28,654 nt of DNA from an uncultured Caryophanales bacterium (lineage in GTDB: Bacteria; Bacillota_I; Bacilli_A; RF39; UBA660). Every line of letters begins with the position of its first letter. Within the stretch, counting starts at the first letter, position 1. A program made the translations under genes and the position numbers. Below, piece by piece: positions 15,009 through 22,741 of the stretch. The notes beneath the pieces are model-generated. The model ran no database searches and was not told the DNA's origin. It worked only from the letters and a program-made list of their open reading frames with translations. The stretch covers positions 1-28,654 of the forward strand of contig CALCBO010000174.1 in assembly GCA_937897245.1 (NCBI GenBank). Reading direction: 5' to 3'.

Positions 15009-16583
15009 CTAAAAGTTTACTTCCATTTTTCTATAATTTGCAAACTCTTTTAGTGCTTGTACTTCGTTATCAGTAGGCTTTCTATTATGAAGTCCTCTAA
15101 CTTGTACTATTGTGTTATGTCTAACTTCAAATGTTATTAAACTTTCGTCTTTTTCTTTTCTTAAAAAGAATATTAAACACTCTCCGTCAATAACTCTCTT
15201 GATATAACTTGCAACACAATGATTTAAATTATCTCCCTCTCTTTTTAAATCTTCACTACTTTTAGGGGCAACAACCATATATTTCTTTCCGTTATATGTC
15301 TTAAAATCTTCATATCTACTCTTAAATATTTCTTCATTTTCTTTTTCAACAATAACTCTATGATTACGGCTTGTTATATCGTGTGTTTGTTTTAAATAAC
15401 TTGAATATAATGTAGGCTTAATATCGTCCTCATTACACATTTCTAAATAATCTCCAAGTTCTCTAACAAAATCGTTTACCCTATCGTACCCTTGATTTAT
15501 AGTTTCGTTAATTACATAATTAGCAAACTTACCAAGTGAATAATACTTTTTAAATACATTGCTTTCACTATAACTTGATAGAATTAAAGTCATTAAACTA
15601 TCATTTTGTCTATTGTAGTAATAACCTCTTGAATAATCAATATTATAAAACTTCATATCTTCTTCATAATTTTTCATTTCGTCAATAAAGTCTAACCACT
15701 CTTTTTCAGTTTTTACTATATTGTATTTTTCATTTAAACTTCCGTTAATAAAGTCTTTATTATCATATATAGTTCTTACAATTTTTCTTTCTATTGCTGT
15801 GTTATATGTTTCTTGACTAATTCCTAAAATCTTATAAATAGGCTGTGCTGTTTCTAATTCCATTTTTAATAAATCGTCAATAATTTCATTAGGGGCTGTT
15901 TTCATTATGATTTCAAAAGATTTGTTTCTTAAATTACAATTTCTTAAATCATATAATGATAAATTACCTTTATAATCTACTCCATAAAAAGTGTTAATAA
16001 AATCATTATCTTTTACTTCTTCTAGTGGTCTTGTATCACTCCAATTTATACCAATATCGTTTATTTCATTTGTTAAAGCATTATACTTAACTCCCATAGT
16101 TTCCATAAAAGGAATAATTGTTTCTTCTAAAAACTTTGTAATAACTCTATCATTATCTTTTGATACACTATAAGAATATTTTTTAGTAATAATACTTGCT
16201 AGGTCAAAATCATAACCAACAACAACTACAACTTCTCCTCTTTTATTTTCTACTCTATATGTAATACTATCTTCACTTGAATAGTCGTCGTCCTCATAAC
16301 CCGTTGTTAAATCATAATAATAATCAGTATAATTTCTACTATTTCTATAATGTAATATAACTTTCTTTTCAGTAGCAGTATATTGCTTTGTATATAAGTT
16401 TTCAACTTTACTTTGTAAAGCAACTTTCTTTTCTTCAATTTGTCTTGCTAATTTGTTAATTTCGGCTTTAATTTTCTTAATATCTTCTTCTCCCTCAACA
16501 TTGATATTTTCAACTAAACCTCTTAAATTATGTTCTTTATTAGCATAATAATCTCTAATATAATTTCTTTTTTCTTCTATCAT
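15009..16583 (-). CDS. PcfJ-like protein
   Basis: 524 residues, the largest gene. The C-terminal 100 residues carry the PcfJ-type signature: APKSSEDLKREGDNL, LNHCVASY (around residue 454), IFFLRKEKDESLITFEV, then VQVRGLHNRKPTDNEV. PcfJ was named on the conjugative plasmid pCF10 and is widespread on Firmicute plasmids and ICEs; its role is not established. The N-terminal region is long, with a coiled-coil-like start (KKIKAEINKLARQIEEKK). The ATG at 16583 after AAGGAGTG is preferred to a GTG nine bases upstream. It lies in a four-gene unit from promoter copy 14. Confidence 0.85.
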   Translation of the reverse strand: MIEEKRNYIRDYYANKEHNLRGLVENINVEGEEDIKKIKAEINKLARQIEEKKVALQSKVENLYTKQYTATEKKVILHYRNSRNYTDYYYDLTTGYEDDDYSSEDSITYRVENKRGEVVVVVGYDFDLASIITKKYSYSVSKDNDRVITKFLEETIIPFMETMGVKYNALTNEINDIGINWSDTRPLEEVKDNDFINTFYGVDYKGNLSLYDLRNCNLRNKSFEIIMKTAPNEIIDDLLKMELETAQPIYKILGISQETYNTAIERKIVRTIYDNKDFINGSLNEKYNIVKTEKEWLDFIDEMKNYEEDMKFYNIDYSRGYYYNRQNDSLMTLILSSYSESNVFKKYYSLGKFANYVINETINQGYDRVNDFVRELGDYLEMCNEDDIKPTLYSSYLKQTHDITSRNHRVIVEKENEEIFKSRYEDFKTYNGKKYMVVAPKSSEDLKREGDNLNHCVASYIKRVIDGECLIFFLRKEKDESLITFEVRHNTIVQVRGLHNRKPTDNEVQALKEFANYRKMEVNF

Positions 16584-16595
16584 TTTAATCACTCC

Positions 16596-16865
16596 TTACA
16601 TAATCTCCACTAAAATCTCTCTTGCTGTCATATTTTCAATATCTAAATCTTCATAATTTTCATATAGCATATCACTTAATAATGATATACTTGTGTCAGT
16701 TTCGTCTTTCAACCATAATTCGTTAAGCAACCCAACTAACTCATAGGCTTTGTTATCTTCAAAACCACTACATTTTAAACAACTAAACATATATAATTTA
16801 TCAACCATTAAATTATCTTGTGCTGTTAAGTCGTTATATGTTTTAATAAAATCTTCTTTATTCAT
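16596..16865 (-). CDS. Conserved acidic mobile-element protein
   Basis: 89 residues. Residues near 45-65 (LVGLLNELWLKDETDTSISL, then SDMLYENYEDL) follow a pattern, WLK-x-ETD-x-S then SD-x-x-Y, that I recognise from small proteins in ICE and phage accessory regions of gut Firmicutes. The function is unknown. AAGGAGG precedes the ATG, and it overlaps its upstream gene by eight bases. Confidence 0.75.
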   Translation of the reverse strand: MNKEDFIKTYNDLTAQDNLMVDKLYMFSCLKCSGFEDNKAYELVGLLNELWLKDETDTSISLLSDMLYENYEDLDIENMTAREILVEIM

Positions 16866-17133
16866 AATTTTCCTCCTTATATAACTCTTCTATTGTTAAA
16901 CCATACTTATCTAAATCTTCTTGAATAATCGTATTATATACTAGATTATCAATTCCACCTCTATTTAAAATGTTATAGATTTCAATTTCGGCTTTTAAAA
17001 GTTTCTTAACCCACCATAAATCGTTTTCTCCTGTTTCAATTTGATAATTATACTCCTCGTCCATTTCTCTTGTTAATAATTGTAATAATGTTTTTTGTGT
17101 TTCATTTGTAAATGTCTTTCTTGCTCTTCCCAT
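16858..17133 (-). CDS. Small protein with basic N-terminus
   Basis: 91 residues. It begins GRARKTFTNETQKTLLQLLT, a possible short nucleic-acid-binding start. An acidic helical body follows (WWVKKLLKAEIEIYNILNRG), and it ends LTIEELYKEENYE. It is the first gene behind promoter copy 14 and precedes the PcfJ-like gene by one gene. Not recognised. Confidence 0.7.
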   Translation of the reverse strand: MGRARKTFTNETQKTLLQLLTREMDEEYNYQIETGENDLWWVKKLLKAEIEIYNILNRGGIDNLVYNTIIQEDLDKYGLTIEELYKEENYE

Positions 17134-17162
17134 AAAATCTCACTTCTCCTCTTTACACTTCC

Positions 17163-17192
17163 ATTATATCATAACAAGTTCTTATTTGTCGC
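17163..17192 (-). promoter_or_regulatory. Repeated promoter, copy 14
   Basis: GCGACA (17187-17192), 18 bases, TGA-TATAAT (17163-17168), then GGAAGTGTAAAG. The -35 box encodes the KDSDK end of the gene ending at 17182. Drives the PcfJ-like unit. Confidence 0.85.
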
Positions 17193-17775
17193 TGTCTTTT
17201 AATTTTTTTATTTGCTTTTCTATCAAACTCAACATATCTTGATTTGTAGCAATTTGATTTAAAACCATTTCTTTTAATTCTTCTAATTCTTTAATACCCT
17301 CTATTTCGTGTTTTTTAGGCTCAATTTCGGCTGTTTTATCTTTCTTAATATAATACCCATAGACACATCTATTTCCCTCTCTACTACAATTATAAGTGTC
17401 ATTTATCACTCCATTTTTTACACAAGTTAAGTGTTTTGATAATTTGCATATAATTGTATCGTTCATAGGTATTTCATTTGCTCTTAAATGTACTTGACAA
17501 CCACTCCCTATTGTCATTAGTGGTATAAACTCCCAACCTAACTCTTTTAGTAGTTTATCATAAGTGTTTCTATAAACTCCATTTCTAGCATTTGATATTC
17601 CTTTTTTTCTTTTTCCTTTATGCTCTCTTTTAGCATACTCGTTTATTTTATCATAAACCTCTTTATAGTCCATATCATTTGCTATTGATATTGCCCTACA
17701 AACACAATCTCCAACTCTTTCCTTTTCAAAATATTTTTCTCTTCCACCACTATTGTAGTTAAAATCTAACTCCAT
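17182..17775 (-). CDS. Papain-like cysteine-peptidase-fold protein
   Basis: 197 residues. Near residue 23 is GDCVCRAISIA, a Cys at the start of a helix. Near 112-127 is KLSKHLTCVKNGVINDTY, and near 130-141 NCSREGNRCVYGYY. Cys24, His115 and Asp126 are placed as in a Cys-His-Asp triad. This arrangement (DC-x-x-RA, SKH-x-x-x-V-x-x-G-x-x-NDT, RCVYGYY) is a conserved family in phages and ICEs of Firmicutes; its substrate is unknown. A C-terminal helix ends KQIKKLKDSDK, the last three residues set by promoter copy 14. It is the only gene of its unit. Confidence 0.8.
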   Translation of the reverse strand: MELDFNYNSGGREKYFEKERVGDCVCRAISIANDMDYKEVYDKINEYAKREHKGKRKKGISNARNGVYRNTYDKLLKELGWEFIPLMTIGSGCQVHLRANEIPMNDTIICKLSKHLTCVKNGVINDTYNCSREGNRCVYGYYIKKDKTAEIEPKKHEIEGIKELEELKEMVLNQIATNQDMLSLIEKQIKKLKDSDK

Positions 17776-17783
17776 TTTTTTAC

Positions 17784-17799
17784 CTCTTTCTATAAAGAG
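17784..17799 (-). promoter_or_regulatory. Hairpin covering the ribosome site of the peptidase-like gene
   Basis: CTCTTT (17784-17789), a four-base loop and AAAGAG (17794-17799) form a 6-base stem. On the mRNA its second arm includes the AAAGAGG ribosome site of the gene starting at 17775. It could limit translation. The stem is short and AU-rich, so this is tentative. Confidence 0.35.
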
Positions 17800-17825
17800 A
17801 GTTCTTCTTTTCTCTTTACACTTAC

Positions 17826-17855
17826 ATTATAGCATATAAAAGAATAAATTGTCGC
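17826..17855 (-). promoter_or_regulatory. Repeated promoter, copy 13
   Basis: GCGACA (17850-17855), 18 bases, TGC-TATAAT (17826-17831), then GTAAGTGTAAAG. Located after the stop of the gene ending at 17874; drives the peptidase-like gene. Confidence 0.85.
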
Positions 17856-17873
17856 TAAAATTGAAAAGTTTTT

Positions 17874-18206
17874 TTATTGCTGTCTTAATTCTTCTAATTT
17901 TTTAGTCCACTTTTCTATTCTCTTTTGGTCGTTTTTCTTTTTAGCATTACATAGATTATTCATAGCATTATGATAATCTTTATTGTCTTTATTCCATTGC
18001 TTTTGTCTAGTATTATTATTACTTTTATTATGTCTAAACTTTTCAACTAAATTGATAAAATCAGTAAAATCTTCGTGTGATATTTTAATCGTATCAACCA
18101 TATAAACTTTATCTTTATTTTTACCAAACAAAAGTTCTTCATTTGTACCTATTAAGTTTTCCATTTTAATAAGTAAAGATATTTCCTCATTTTTACATAG
18201 TGCCAT
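17874..18206 (-). CDS. Hypothetical protein with basic C-terminal helix
   Basis: 110 residues. The N-terminal half (KNEEISLLIKMENLIGT, DKVYMVDTIKISHEDFTDFI) is mixed. The last 50 residues are basic and helical (DYHNAMNNLCNAKKKNDQKR, ending KKLEELRQQ). This makes it one of few non-acidic products here and suggests contact with nucleic acid. AAAGGAG precedes the ATG. No family name. Confidence 0.72.
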   Translation of the reverse strand: MALCKNEEISLLIKMENLIGTNEELLFGKNKDKVYMVDTIKISHEDFTDFINLVEKFRHNKSNNNTRQKQWNKDNKDYHNAMNNLCNAKKKNDQKRIEKWTKKLEELRQQ

Positions 18207-18213
18207 AAAATCA

Positions 18214-18843
18214 CTACTCCTTTATATTTTTCTTAAACTCTTCTTCTAAATCTTCATCGCAACTTGCATAAAACTCGTATTGTTCTCCGTCCTCATAGCA
18301 ATATACAAATAGATATTCACTAAATACACGAGGTTCTATTGAATATTGTTTTCCTTTATATTCTTTAATAAAACCACCACTTGATATATTACAGCATATA
18401 TCTTCTACAACCTCATAAAACTCCGTATCATACTCAAACTCTAATAAACAATAATATGTATAATTTGCCCTAATATCTCCTCCTCTATGTACCATAAGGG
18501 CTACATAATATTTTCCGTTATGTTCTACACTTTGCCAAGAAAAATCATTTAAAATATGTCCTCCGTGATTATAAGTGTTATCTCCACAACCCCACTTGTC
18601 CTCGCTCTCTTTTGTTAAGTCCGTTAAGTATTGTAAAACTCCGTTTCCATATACTCCCCAAAACTTATCTTTATTTTCTTGTTCCCATTTGTCGTAATAT
18701 TCCTTTGGTATTTCCACCTCATAAGGCTTTAATTCTTCCAATAATTCTTTTGTGTTAATATAATATTTCAACTCGTTGTCTTTTCCCCACTCCGTTATAG
18801 GAAGATTAGGAATATCGGCTATAATCGTATCAATAAACTTCAT
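18214..18843 (-). CDS. Conserved mobile-element protein with H-x-G-x-D-x-R motif
   Basis: 209 residues. The middle has GKYYVALMVHRGGDIRANYT, a motif (H-x-G-x-D-[IV]-R-x-x-YT) that I recognise from proteins of Firmicute ICEs and phages with no assigned function. It is preceded by an N-terminal SWQSVEHNG stretch and followed by EPRVFSEYLFVYCYEDGEQY. AAAGGAG precedes the ATG. First gene behind promoter copy 12. Confidence 0.75.
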   Translation of the reverse strand: MKFIDTIIADIPNLPITEWGKDNELKYYINTKELLEELKPYEVEIPKEYYDKWEQENKDKFWGVYGNGVLQYLTDLTKESEDKWGCGDNTYNHGGHILNDFSWQSVEHNGKYYVALMVHRGGDIRANYTYYCLLEFEYDTEFYEVVEDICCNISSGGFIKEYKGKQYSIEPRVFSEYLFVYCYEDGEQYEFYASCDEDLEEEFKKNIKE

Positions 18844-18869
18844 ATATAATCTCTCCTTTTTACATACTT

Positions 18870-18899
18870 ATTATATCACGACAAATAGTTAATTGTCGC
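18870..18899 (-). promoter_or_regulatory. Repeated promoter, copy 12
   Basis: GCGACA (18894-18899), 18 bases, TGA-TATAAT (18870-18875), then AAGTATGTAAAAAG. The stop codon of the upstream gene overlaps the -35 box (TAGCGACA). Confidence 0.85.
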
Positions 18900-19420
18900 T
18901 AATTATAGATAATTTCTATAATCTTTTTCTTTTCTTCCTCAAAATCTTCGGTGTCTTTTATAATTTCCATACTACACTCATAAATCATTTCTTTATCTTC
19001 TTCGTAAAACTCCGTATCAGTTTCTTTGATATAATCTAGTAAATCATATAAAGTCCACTCTTCTAATTCTTTTAATGTAGGCTTGACAACATAACACATA
19101 ATGAAGATTTGCAATTTTTCTTTTGGTGTCGTTCCAATACTAACATAATGTATAAAATCACTAAAATCACTCTCAATTTCATAACTATAATGTTCGTTCT
19201 TTTGTTCTAGTGCTGTTAAGTTATCATAAACCTCTTGTACCATATTGCCGTTATCTAAAACATTAAGTGCTTGATAATTTGATAAACCCGTTAATTCTCT
19301 TAATTTATCATAATAATCAAACTCTTTTCCAAGTTTTCCACTTAAATCAGCAATTTCTCCAAGTGCATTTACAAGTCCATTTTCTAACATATTTACATAA
19401 TCTTGACTATTTCCGTTCAT
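18899..19420 (-). CDS. Acidic helical hypothetical protein
   Basis: 173 residues. The ATG at 19420 after GGAG is chosen over a longer frame reaching 19474, which would run into the upstream gene. NMLENGLVNALGEIADLSGK and FDYYDKLRELTGLSNYQALN suggest a helical bundle. The middle has PKEKLQIFIMCYVVKPTLKE; the end is very acidic. No family recognised. Confidence 0.72.
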   Translation of the reverse strand: MNGNSQDYVNMLENGLVNALGEIADLSGKLGKEFDYYDKLRELTGLSNYQALNVLDNGNMVQEVYDNLTALEQKNEHYSYEIESDFSDFIHYVSIGTTPKEKLQIFIMCYVVKPTLKELEEWTLYDLLDYIKETDTEFYEEDKEMIYECSMEIIKDTEDFEEEKKKIIEIIYN

Positions 19421-19439
19421 ATCTATAACTCCTCTCTTG

Positions 19440-19694
19440 TTATAAATCAATATCTTCTTCGTCAAATAATACATTATTAAATATATATTCTAATTTTGTC
19501 TTTGGTGTCATTTTTACCTCAATATAATCACTATCAGTTATATCGGTCATACTATCTATATCTAATATATGTAATTTGTTTTCTTTTTCCATTTCAACTA
19601 ATATAACTCCCTTTTTAGAATAATAATCTCTATCGTGGTGTTTGTTATATTGTTTTACATTTGTTAATTTTGCTATTTTCTTAATCATTTTCAT
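19440..19694 (-). CDS. Small hypothetical protein behind a structured leader
   Basis: 84 residues. A basic N-terminus (MIKKIAKLTNVKQYNKHHDR) is followed by a beta-like middle (SKKGVILVEMEKENKLHILD) and an acidic end. The ATG at 19694 is most likely, with a second at 19688. It is unusual in being preceded by about 190 bases of structured leader after promoter copy 11. Function unknown. Confidence 0.7.
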   Translation of the reverse strand: MKMIKKIAKLTNVKQYNKHHDRDYYSKKGVILVEMEKENKLHILDIDSMTDITDSDYIEVKMTPKTKLEYIFNNVLFDEEDIDL

Positions 19695-19873
19695 TTCCTT
19701 TGTCCTCTCCTCTTTCTTGTATTTTCCACCATATTTATAGGCTTAAAGAATAGTATTATCATAGACTTAAAAAGTGGTATTTTTTAAAGTTCATAATAGA
19801 GAAAAGATTTTTTTAATAATACTATTCTCAAAACCTACAAACTAGGCTTTGTTATATAGTTAATTTCTTAACC
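19695..19873 (-). promoter_or_regulatory. Structured 5' leader (possible cis-regulatory RNA)
   Basis: No gene is visible here. The minus-strand transcript can form a long stem: 19816-19836 with 19739-19759, containing a perfect 12-base arm (GAATAGTATTAT and its complement) plus an extension of about nine pairs with one mismatch. A nested hairpin (ACTTTAAAAA with TTTTTAAGT) sits in the loop. An upstream CCTA-GTTTG-TAGG can compete with the base of the long stem, so two alternative folds are possible. I do not match it to a known riboswitch class. Confidence 0.55.
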
Positions 19874-19879
19874 ATATCA

Positions 19880-19909
19880 ATTATATCATAATGAATATTG
19901 ATTTGTCGC
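19880..19909 (-). promoter_or_regulatory. Repeated promoter, copy 11
   Basis: GCGACA (19904-19909), 18 bases, TGA-TATAAT (19880-19885). It is the only copy not followed by the GTGTAAA start region and a short leader; it begins the long structured leader instead. Confidence 0.82.
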
Positions 19910-19914
19910 TGTTT

Positions 19915-21000
19915 CTAAAAAGTTCTTGTTAATAAATTGCTGTTCTTTTCAAAACCAATTAAACCAATTTCACTACAAACACTATCAGTTTTATTGTAAA
20001 CATAAGCATAAGTTTCATTTTGTTCTAATAGGCTGTTATCACTCTTCCACTCTTCCTTTTCATTGCTTACATAAAACATATTATATAATTCTCCTAAATT
20101 AGTATTTCCGTGTATAATATGATATACATAAGCATTATAATTTGTTTCAAACTCGTTAATTTGCTCTATTAAATCAAAATCAGTTTCTTTTAGTCCAACT
20201 ACATTATATCTTTCACTAATTGTTAAATCATAATTATAATTGTCTAGTCCAAGTGCTGTTAATCTCTTTTTGCTCTCCTCAATTTGTTCTTGTGTAGGTA
20301 TATATTCTCGTGTAGGTACTTGTCTAATTTCTACTTGTCTATCTTCTCCAATATTTTCGGCTATACAATATGCTTTATAATAGTCCATAACATACTTAAC
20401 TCCTAAACTCCCAAAAGTGCTGTAATAAAAACTCCCTTTTGTTCCTTTTGGCTTTATATAACCATATTTTTGGCTGTATAAATAGTATTTTCCGTTATGT
20501 TCTTCTTTAAAATATTTCATAAATACTTTGTAATAATTTTCTAGTATTTCATATCTCTTATCTAATTGTTCTTTATATTCTTGTTTATTTCTATAAGTGG
20601 TATAAGTTTCTCCCTTATAAGTTTCTTCATAATCTCCACTCTTTAAATCTTCGGCTGTTATAACAATATAATCATTACTCCATTTTGTATCTCCAATTAC
20701 ATAAGTTTTATATTGTAGTGTCGTATCTTCATAAATCTTCCAAGTATTTTTGCTGTTATAAAGTTCTTCATTAGTTTTTGATATAGCATATCTCCATTTA
20801 TAACAACTATCATTTAAAACTAGTCCACCACCATTTAAGGCTCTTAATAGTTCTAACTCTTTAATATGAAAGTCCGTATCTCCACTCATAAACTCACTAT
20901 TATAATATGTACTAGGTACTACATTACTACTTGCATTACATACCATAATTTTATTTTCTTTTTTCTTTAATGAAATATTTTTTACTTTATTATAACTCAT
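19915..21000 (-). CDS. Hypothetical protein, 361 residues
   Basis: The ATG at 21000 after AGAGGTG is chosen; a GTG at 21009 overlaps that site. The N-terminal part reads NISLKKKENKIMVCNASSNV, then a segment with SGDTDFHIKELELLRALNGG. The middle is aromatic (GKYYLYSQKYGYIKPKG). The C-terminus YAYVYNKTDSVCSEIGLIGF resembles the end (SE-x-G-x-IG) of small LPD-type domains appended to large mobile-element polyproteins, but I cannot confirm that. Last gene of its unit. Confidence 0.7.
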   Translation of the reverse strand: MSYNKVKNISLKKKENKIMVCNASSNVVPSTYYNSEFMSGDTDFHIKELELLRALNGGGLVLNDSCYKWRYAISKTNEELYNSKNTWKIYEDTTLQYKTYVIGDTKWSNDYIVITAEDLKSGDYEETYKGETYTTYRNKQEYKEQLDKRYEILENYYKVFMKYFKEEHNGKYYLYSQKYGYIKPKGTKGSFYYSTFGSLGVKYVMDYYKAYCIAENIGEDRQVEIRQVPTREYIPTQEQIEESKKRLTALGLDNYNYDLTISERYNVVGLKETDFDLIEQINEFETNYNAYVYHIIHGNTNLGELYNMFYVSNEKEEWKSDNSLLEQNETYAYVYNKTDSVCSEIGLIGFEKNSNLLTRTF

Positions 21001-21028
21001 ATTTTCCACCTCTCTTAATATTTTTTTT

Positions 21029-21064
21029 GGAGGAGTATATACTTAATATATATACTCAAACTCC
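21029..21064 (-). other. Inverted repeat around a stop codon
   Basis: GAGTATATA (21033-21041) and TATATACTC (21049-21057) form a perfect 9-base stem, extended by GGAG (21029-21032) with CTCC (21061-21064) across a three-base bulge. The stop of the gene starting at 21249 lies in it. The transcript has A rather than U after the stem, so it is not a classic terminator. Confidence 0.5.
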
Positions 21065-21249
21065 TCTATAAACCATTTGTCAAACTCTTTAAAATAGTCT
21101 TTTGCTAATTTTTCGGCTTGTTCTTCTAGTTCAAACCATATACCCTCATTTCTATCAAAAGTCCACTCTAAATTGTTATTTGTACCCTCTTTTAAATATA
21201 TCGTCTTTTCAGTTTTTGTTTTCATTGCTATAACATACCAATTATACAT
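21043..21249 (-). CDS. Small acidic conserved protein
   Basis: 68 residues from the ATG at 21249; a frame to 21318 would start upstream of the promoter (21274-21303) and is rejected. The pattern YNWYVIAMKTKTEKTIYLKE, then FELEEQAEKLAKDYFKEFDK, ending WFIEEFEY resembles small ICE/phage proteins where a beta hairpin is followed by an EA-x-x-A-x-x-Y helix. No function is known. Confidence 0.72.
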   Translation of the reverse strand: MYNWYVIAMKTKTEKTIYLKEGTNNNLEWTFDRNEGIWFELEEQAEKLAKDYFKEFDKWFIEEFEYIY

Positions 21250-21273
21250 AATCTCTCCTCTTTTCTTGATATA

Positions 21274-21303
21274 ATTATAGCATATCAAACCTCTAATTGT
21301 CGC
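21274..21303 (-). promoter_or_regulatory. Repeated promoter, copy 10
   Basis: GCGACA (21298-21303), 18 bases, TGC-TATAAT (21274-21279). The -35 box encodes the ENSDN end of the gene ending at 21293. It decides the start of the following gene. Confidence 0.85.
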
Positions 21304-21790
21304 TATTTTCCATAGCATTTTTTATTCTTGTTTCAATATCTTTTATTTCTTGCTCGTTATATGCTCCTACTATTTTCTCATTTTCTATAACCATTTTTAA
21401 AAACTCTTCTTTTACTTTTTCAAAATCTCCTTTTGTAAAGAATTGCCAACTTGCATAACCAAGTTCAAAACCTATATTTGCCAACTCATAACTAACATTA
21501 CAACCTAAATCAGCAAGTGTTCCATTATTCATTGTAAATAAATTATAATCTTCTTCTATACATTTGTTTGTGTCCTCTAAATCTTTATTAAACATTATAC
21601 AATAATTTACAAACTTTTCTTTTTCTTTATTTATAAGCATCTCAAACAACTCACTTTCTTTATAAACCTCTTTTACTAATTTATCAATTTGTTTTATACT
21701 CATATTATTACACTCACTTATTTCAGCAATAATATAATTATCATAATAAACACTCAAAACTCCCTCTTCGTTAATAGAATAATTTATCAT
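21293..21790 (-). CDS. Acidic hypothetical protein, 165 residues
   Basis: Beta-like start (EEGVLSVYYDNYIIAEISEC) followed by helices. The centre is DLGCNVSYELANIGFELGYA with SWQFFTKGDFEKVKEEFLKM; it ends RIKNAMENSDN, where the final residues come from the embedded promoter box. AAGGAG precedes the ATG. No family recognised. Confidence 0.75.
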   Translation of the reverse strand: MINYSINEEGVLSVYYDNYIIAEISECNNMSIKQIDKLVKEVYKESELFEMLINKEKEKFVNYCIMFNKDLEDTNKCIEEDYNLFTMNNGTLADLGCNVSYELANIGFELGYASWQFFTKGDFEKVKEEFLKMVIENEKIVGAYNEQEIKDIETRIKNAMENSDN

Positions 21791-21802
21791 ATTTAAAACT
21801 CC

Positions 21803-22195
21803 TTATCTTATCATTTCAGCATAATCATATAGAAAATCTCTATTTCTTATTTTGTCTTTAATTTCCTTTAAATCTTGTATATAAGTCTTGTTATTCCACT
21901 CTTCTAGTGCTTTCTCTTTTAAATCGGCTGTTAATCTTGTTATATCGTTCTTTTCTTTATATTCAACTATAAAACTCTTTTCGTTATTATCTAGTATTTT
22001 ATCAATTAAATTAAGCATACAACTTTCGTACTTATAACTCTCCCAAGTTCTATTTAAATATCTAACTTTATGGCTGTCTATTTCATAACTTGTTAATAAT
22101 GTACTTTTGTGTCCCCAACTATTACTAGTTTCCCAAGTTTCATTGACAATACTATAAATCTCTCCACTTTTACATTTAAATCTTCTAATTTCCAT
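21803..22195 (-). CDS. Conserved NRTWE-motif mobile-element protein
   Basis: 130 residues. KSGEIYSIVNETWETSNSWG leads into HKVRYLNRTWESYKYESCML, a motif (YLNRTWE-x-Y-x-Y-x-S) that I recognise from small proteins of Firmicute phages and ICEs without known function. The C-terminal half is charged helix. AGGAGAAA precedes the ATG, and it is tightly coupled to its neighbours. Confidence 0.78.
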   Translation of the reverse strand: MEIRRFKCKSGEIYSIVNETWETSNSWGHKSTLLTSYEIDSHKVRYLNRTWESYKYESCMLNLIDKILDNNEKSFIVEYKEKNDITRLTADLKEKALEEWNNKTYIQDLKEIKDKIRNRDFLYDYAEMIR

Positions 22196-22202
22196 TTTTC
22201 TC

Positions 22203-22544
22203 CTACTCCTCTTCTACTAGGCTGTTATAAGTGCAACCCTCATAATCGGTATAAACATTATGAATTACTCTACATTTATTTTCAAAAAAGTCTTTTTGCT
22301 CGTTATATATCTCTCTAACTCTATCTTCTCCTAATTTATCAATATACTCGTTTGCATAAGGCTTATGGTAGTAATCACTTACCATATTTATACAAACACT
22401 TGTATAAATATCTCCCCCATAAGTAAAACAACTCATAATCATTTCTCTTAAACTAATTTCAATTTCCAACTTTTTTTCAGTTTCCGTTAAGGAGTTTTTG
22501 CTCCTTAACATATCTTTAATTTCCTCAATTTGTTTTCTATTCAT
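22203..22544 (-). CDS. Conserved acidic mobile-element protein
   Basis: 113 residues from the ATG at 22544, eight bases after AAGGAG; the GTG at 22553 is inferior. The C-terminal part (YIDKLGEDRVREIYNEQKDF, then CRVIHNVYTDYEGCTYNSLV) fits a pattern, LG-x-x-RV then NV-x-TD-x-EG-x-x-YNS, that I recognise from Firmicute ICE accessory genes. The function is unknown. It overlaps the upstream gene by eight bases. Confidence 0.75.
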   Translation of the reverse strand: MNRKQIEEIKDMLRSKNSLTETEKKLEIEISLREMIMSCFTYGGDIYTSVCINMVSDYYHKPYANEYIDKLGEDRVREIYNEQKDFFENKCRVIHNVYTDYEGCTYNSLVEEE

Positions 22545-22674
22545 TGTTATCACTCCTTAAAACTTCAACCCACTTCATAGCAACTTTTTTAGTCTTAAAA
22601 CTCATAATACCTTTTTGGAATTGTACTCTCCATACATTTCCCTCTTTCCATATTTCTCCAACTTTTCTTTTCAT
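22537..22674 (-). CDS. 45-residue basic hypothetical protein
   Basis: It reads KRKVGEIWKEGNVWRVQFQK and continues with FKTKKVAMKWVEVLRSDNNE. It is Lys/Trp-rich and basic, with a strand-like middle and a possible nucleic-acid-binding role. AGAGAG precedes the ATG and it is the first gene behind promoter copy 9. Its end contains the ribosome site of the next gene. Confidence 0.65.
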   Translation of the reverse strand: MKRKVGEIWKEGNVWRVQFQKGIMSFKTKKVAMKWVEVLRSDNNE

Positions 22675-22704
22675 AAATCTCTCTCCTTTTTTATTTACAC
22701 TCTA

Positions 22705-22734
22705 ATTATATCATAAGCAAGTCTAAATTGTCGC
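22705..22734 (-). promoter_or_regulatory. Repeated promoter, copy 9
   Basis: GCGACA (22729-22734), 18 bases, TGA-TATAAT (22705-22710), then TAGAGTGTAAA. Drives the four-gene unit 22674 to 21293. Confidence 0.85.
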
Positions 22735-22741
22735 TATATTT

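Noticed and set aside
21250..21318. Longer start for the gene ending at 21043
   Set aside because: It would begin upstream of promoter copy 10 and within the previous gene, while a good site precedes the ATG at 21249.
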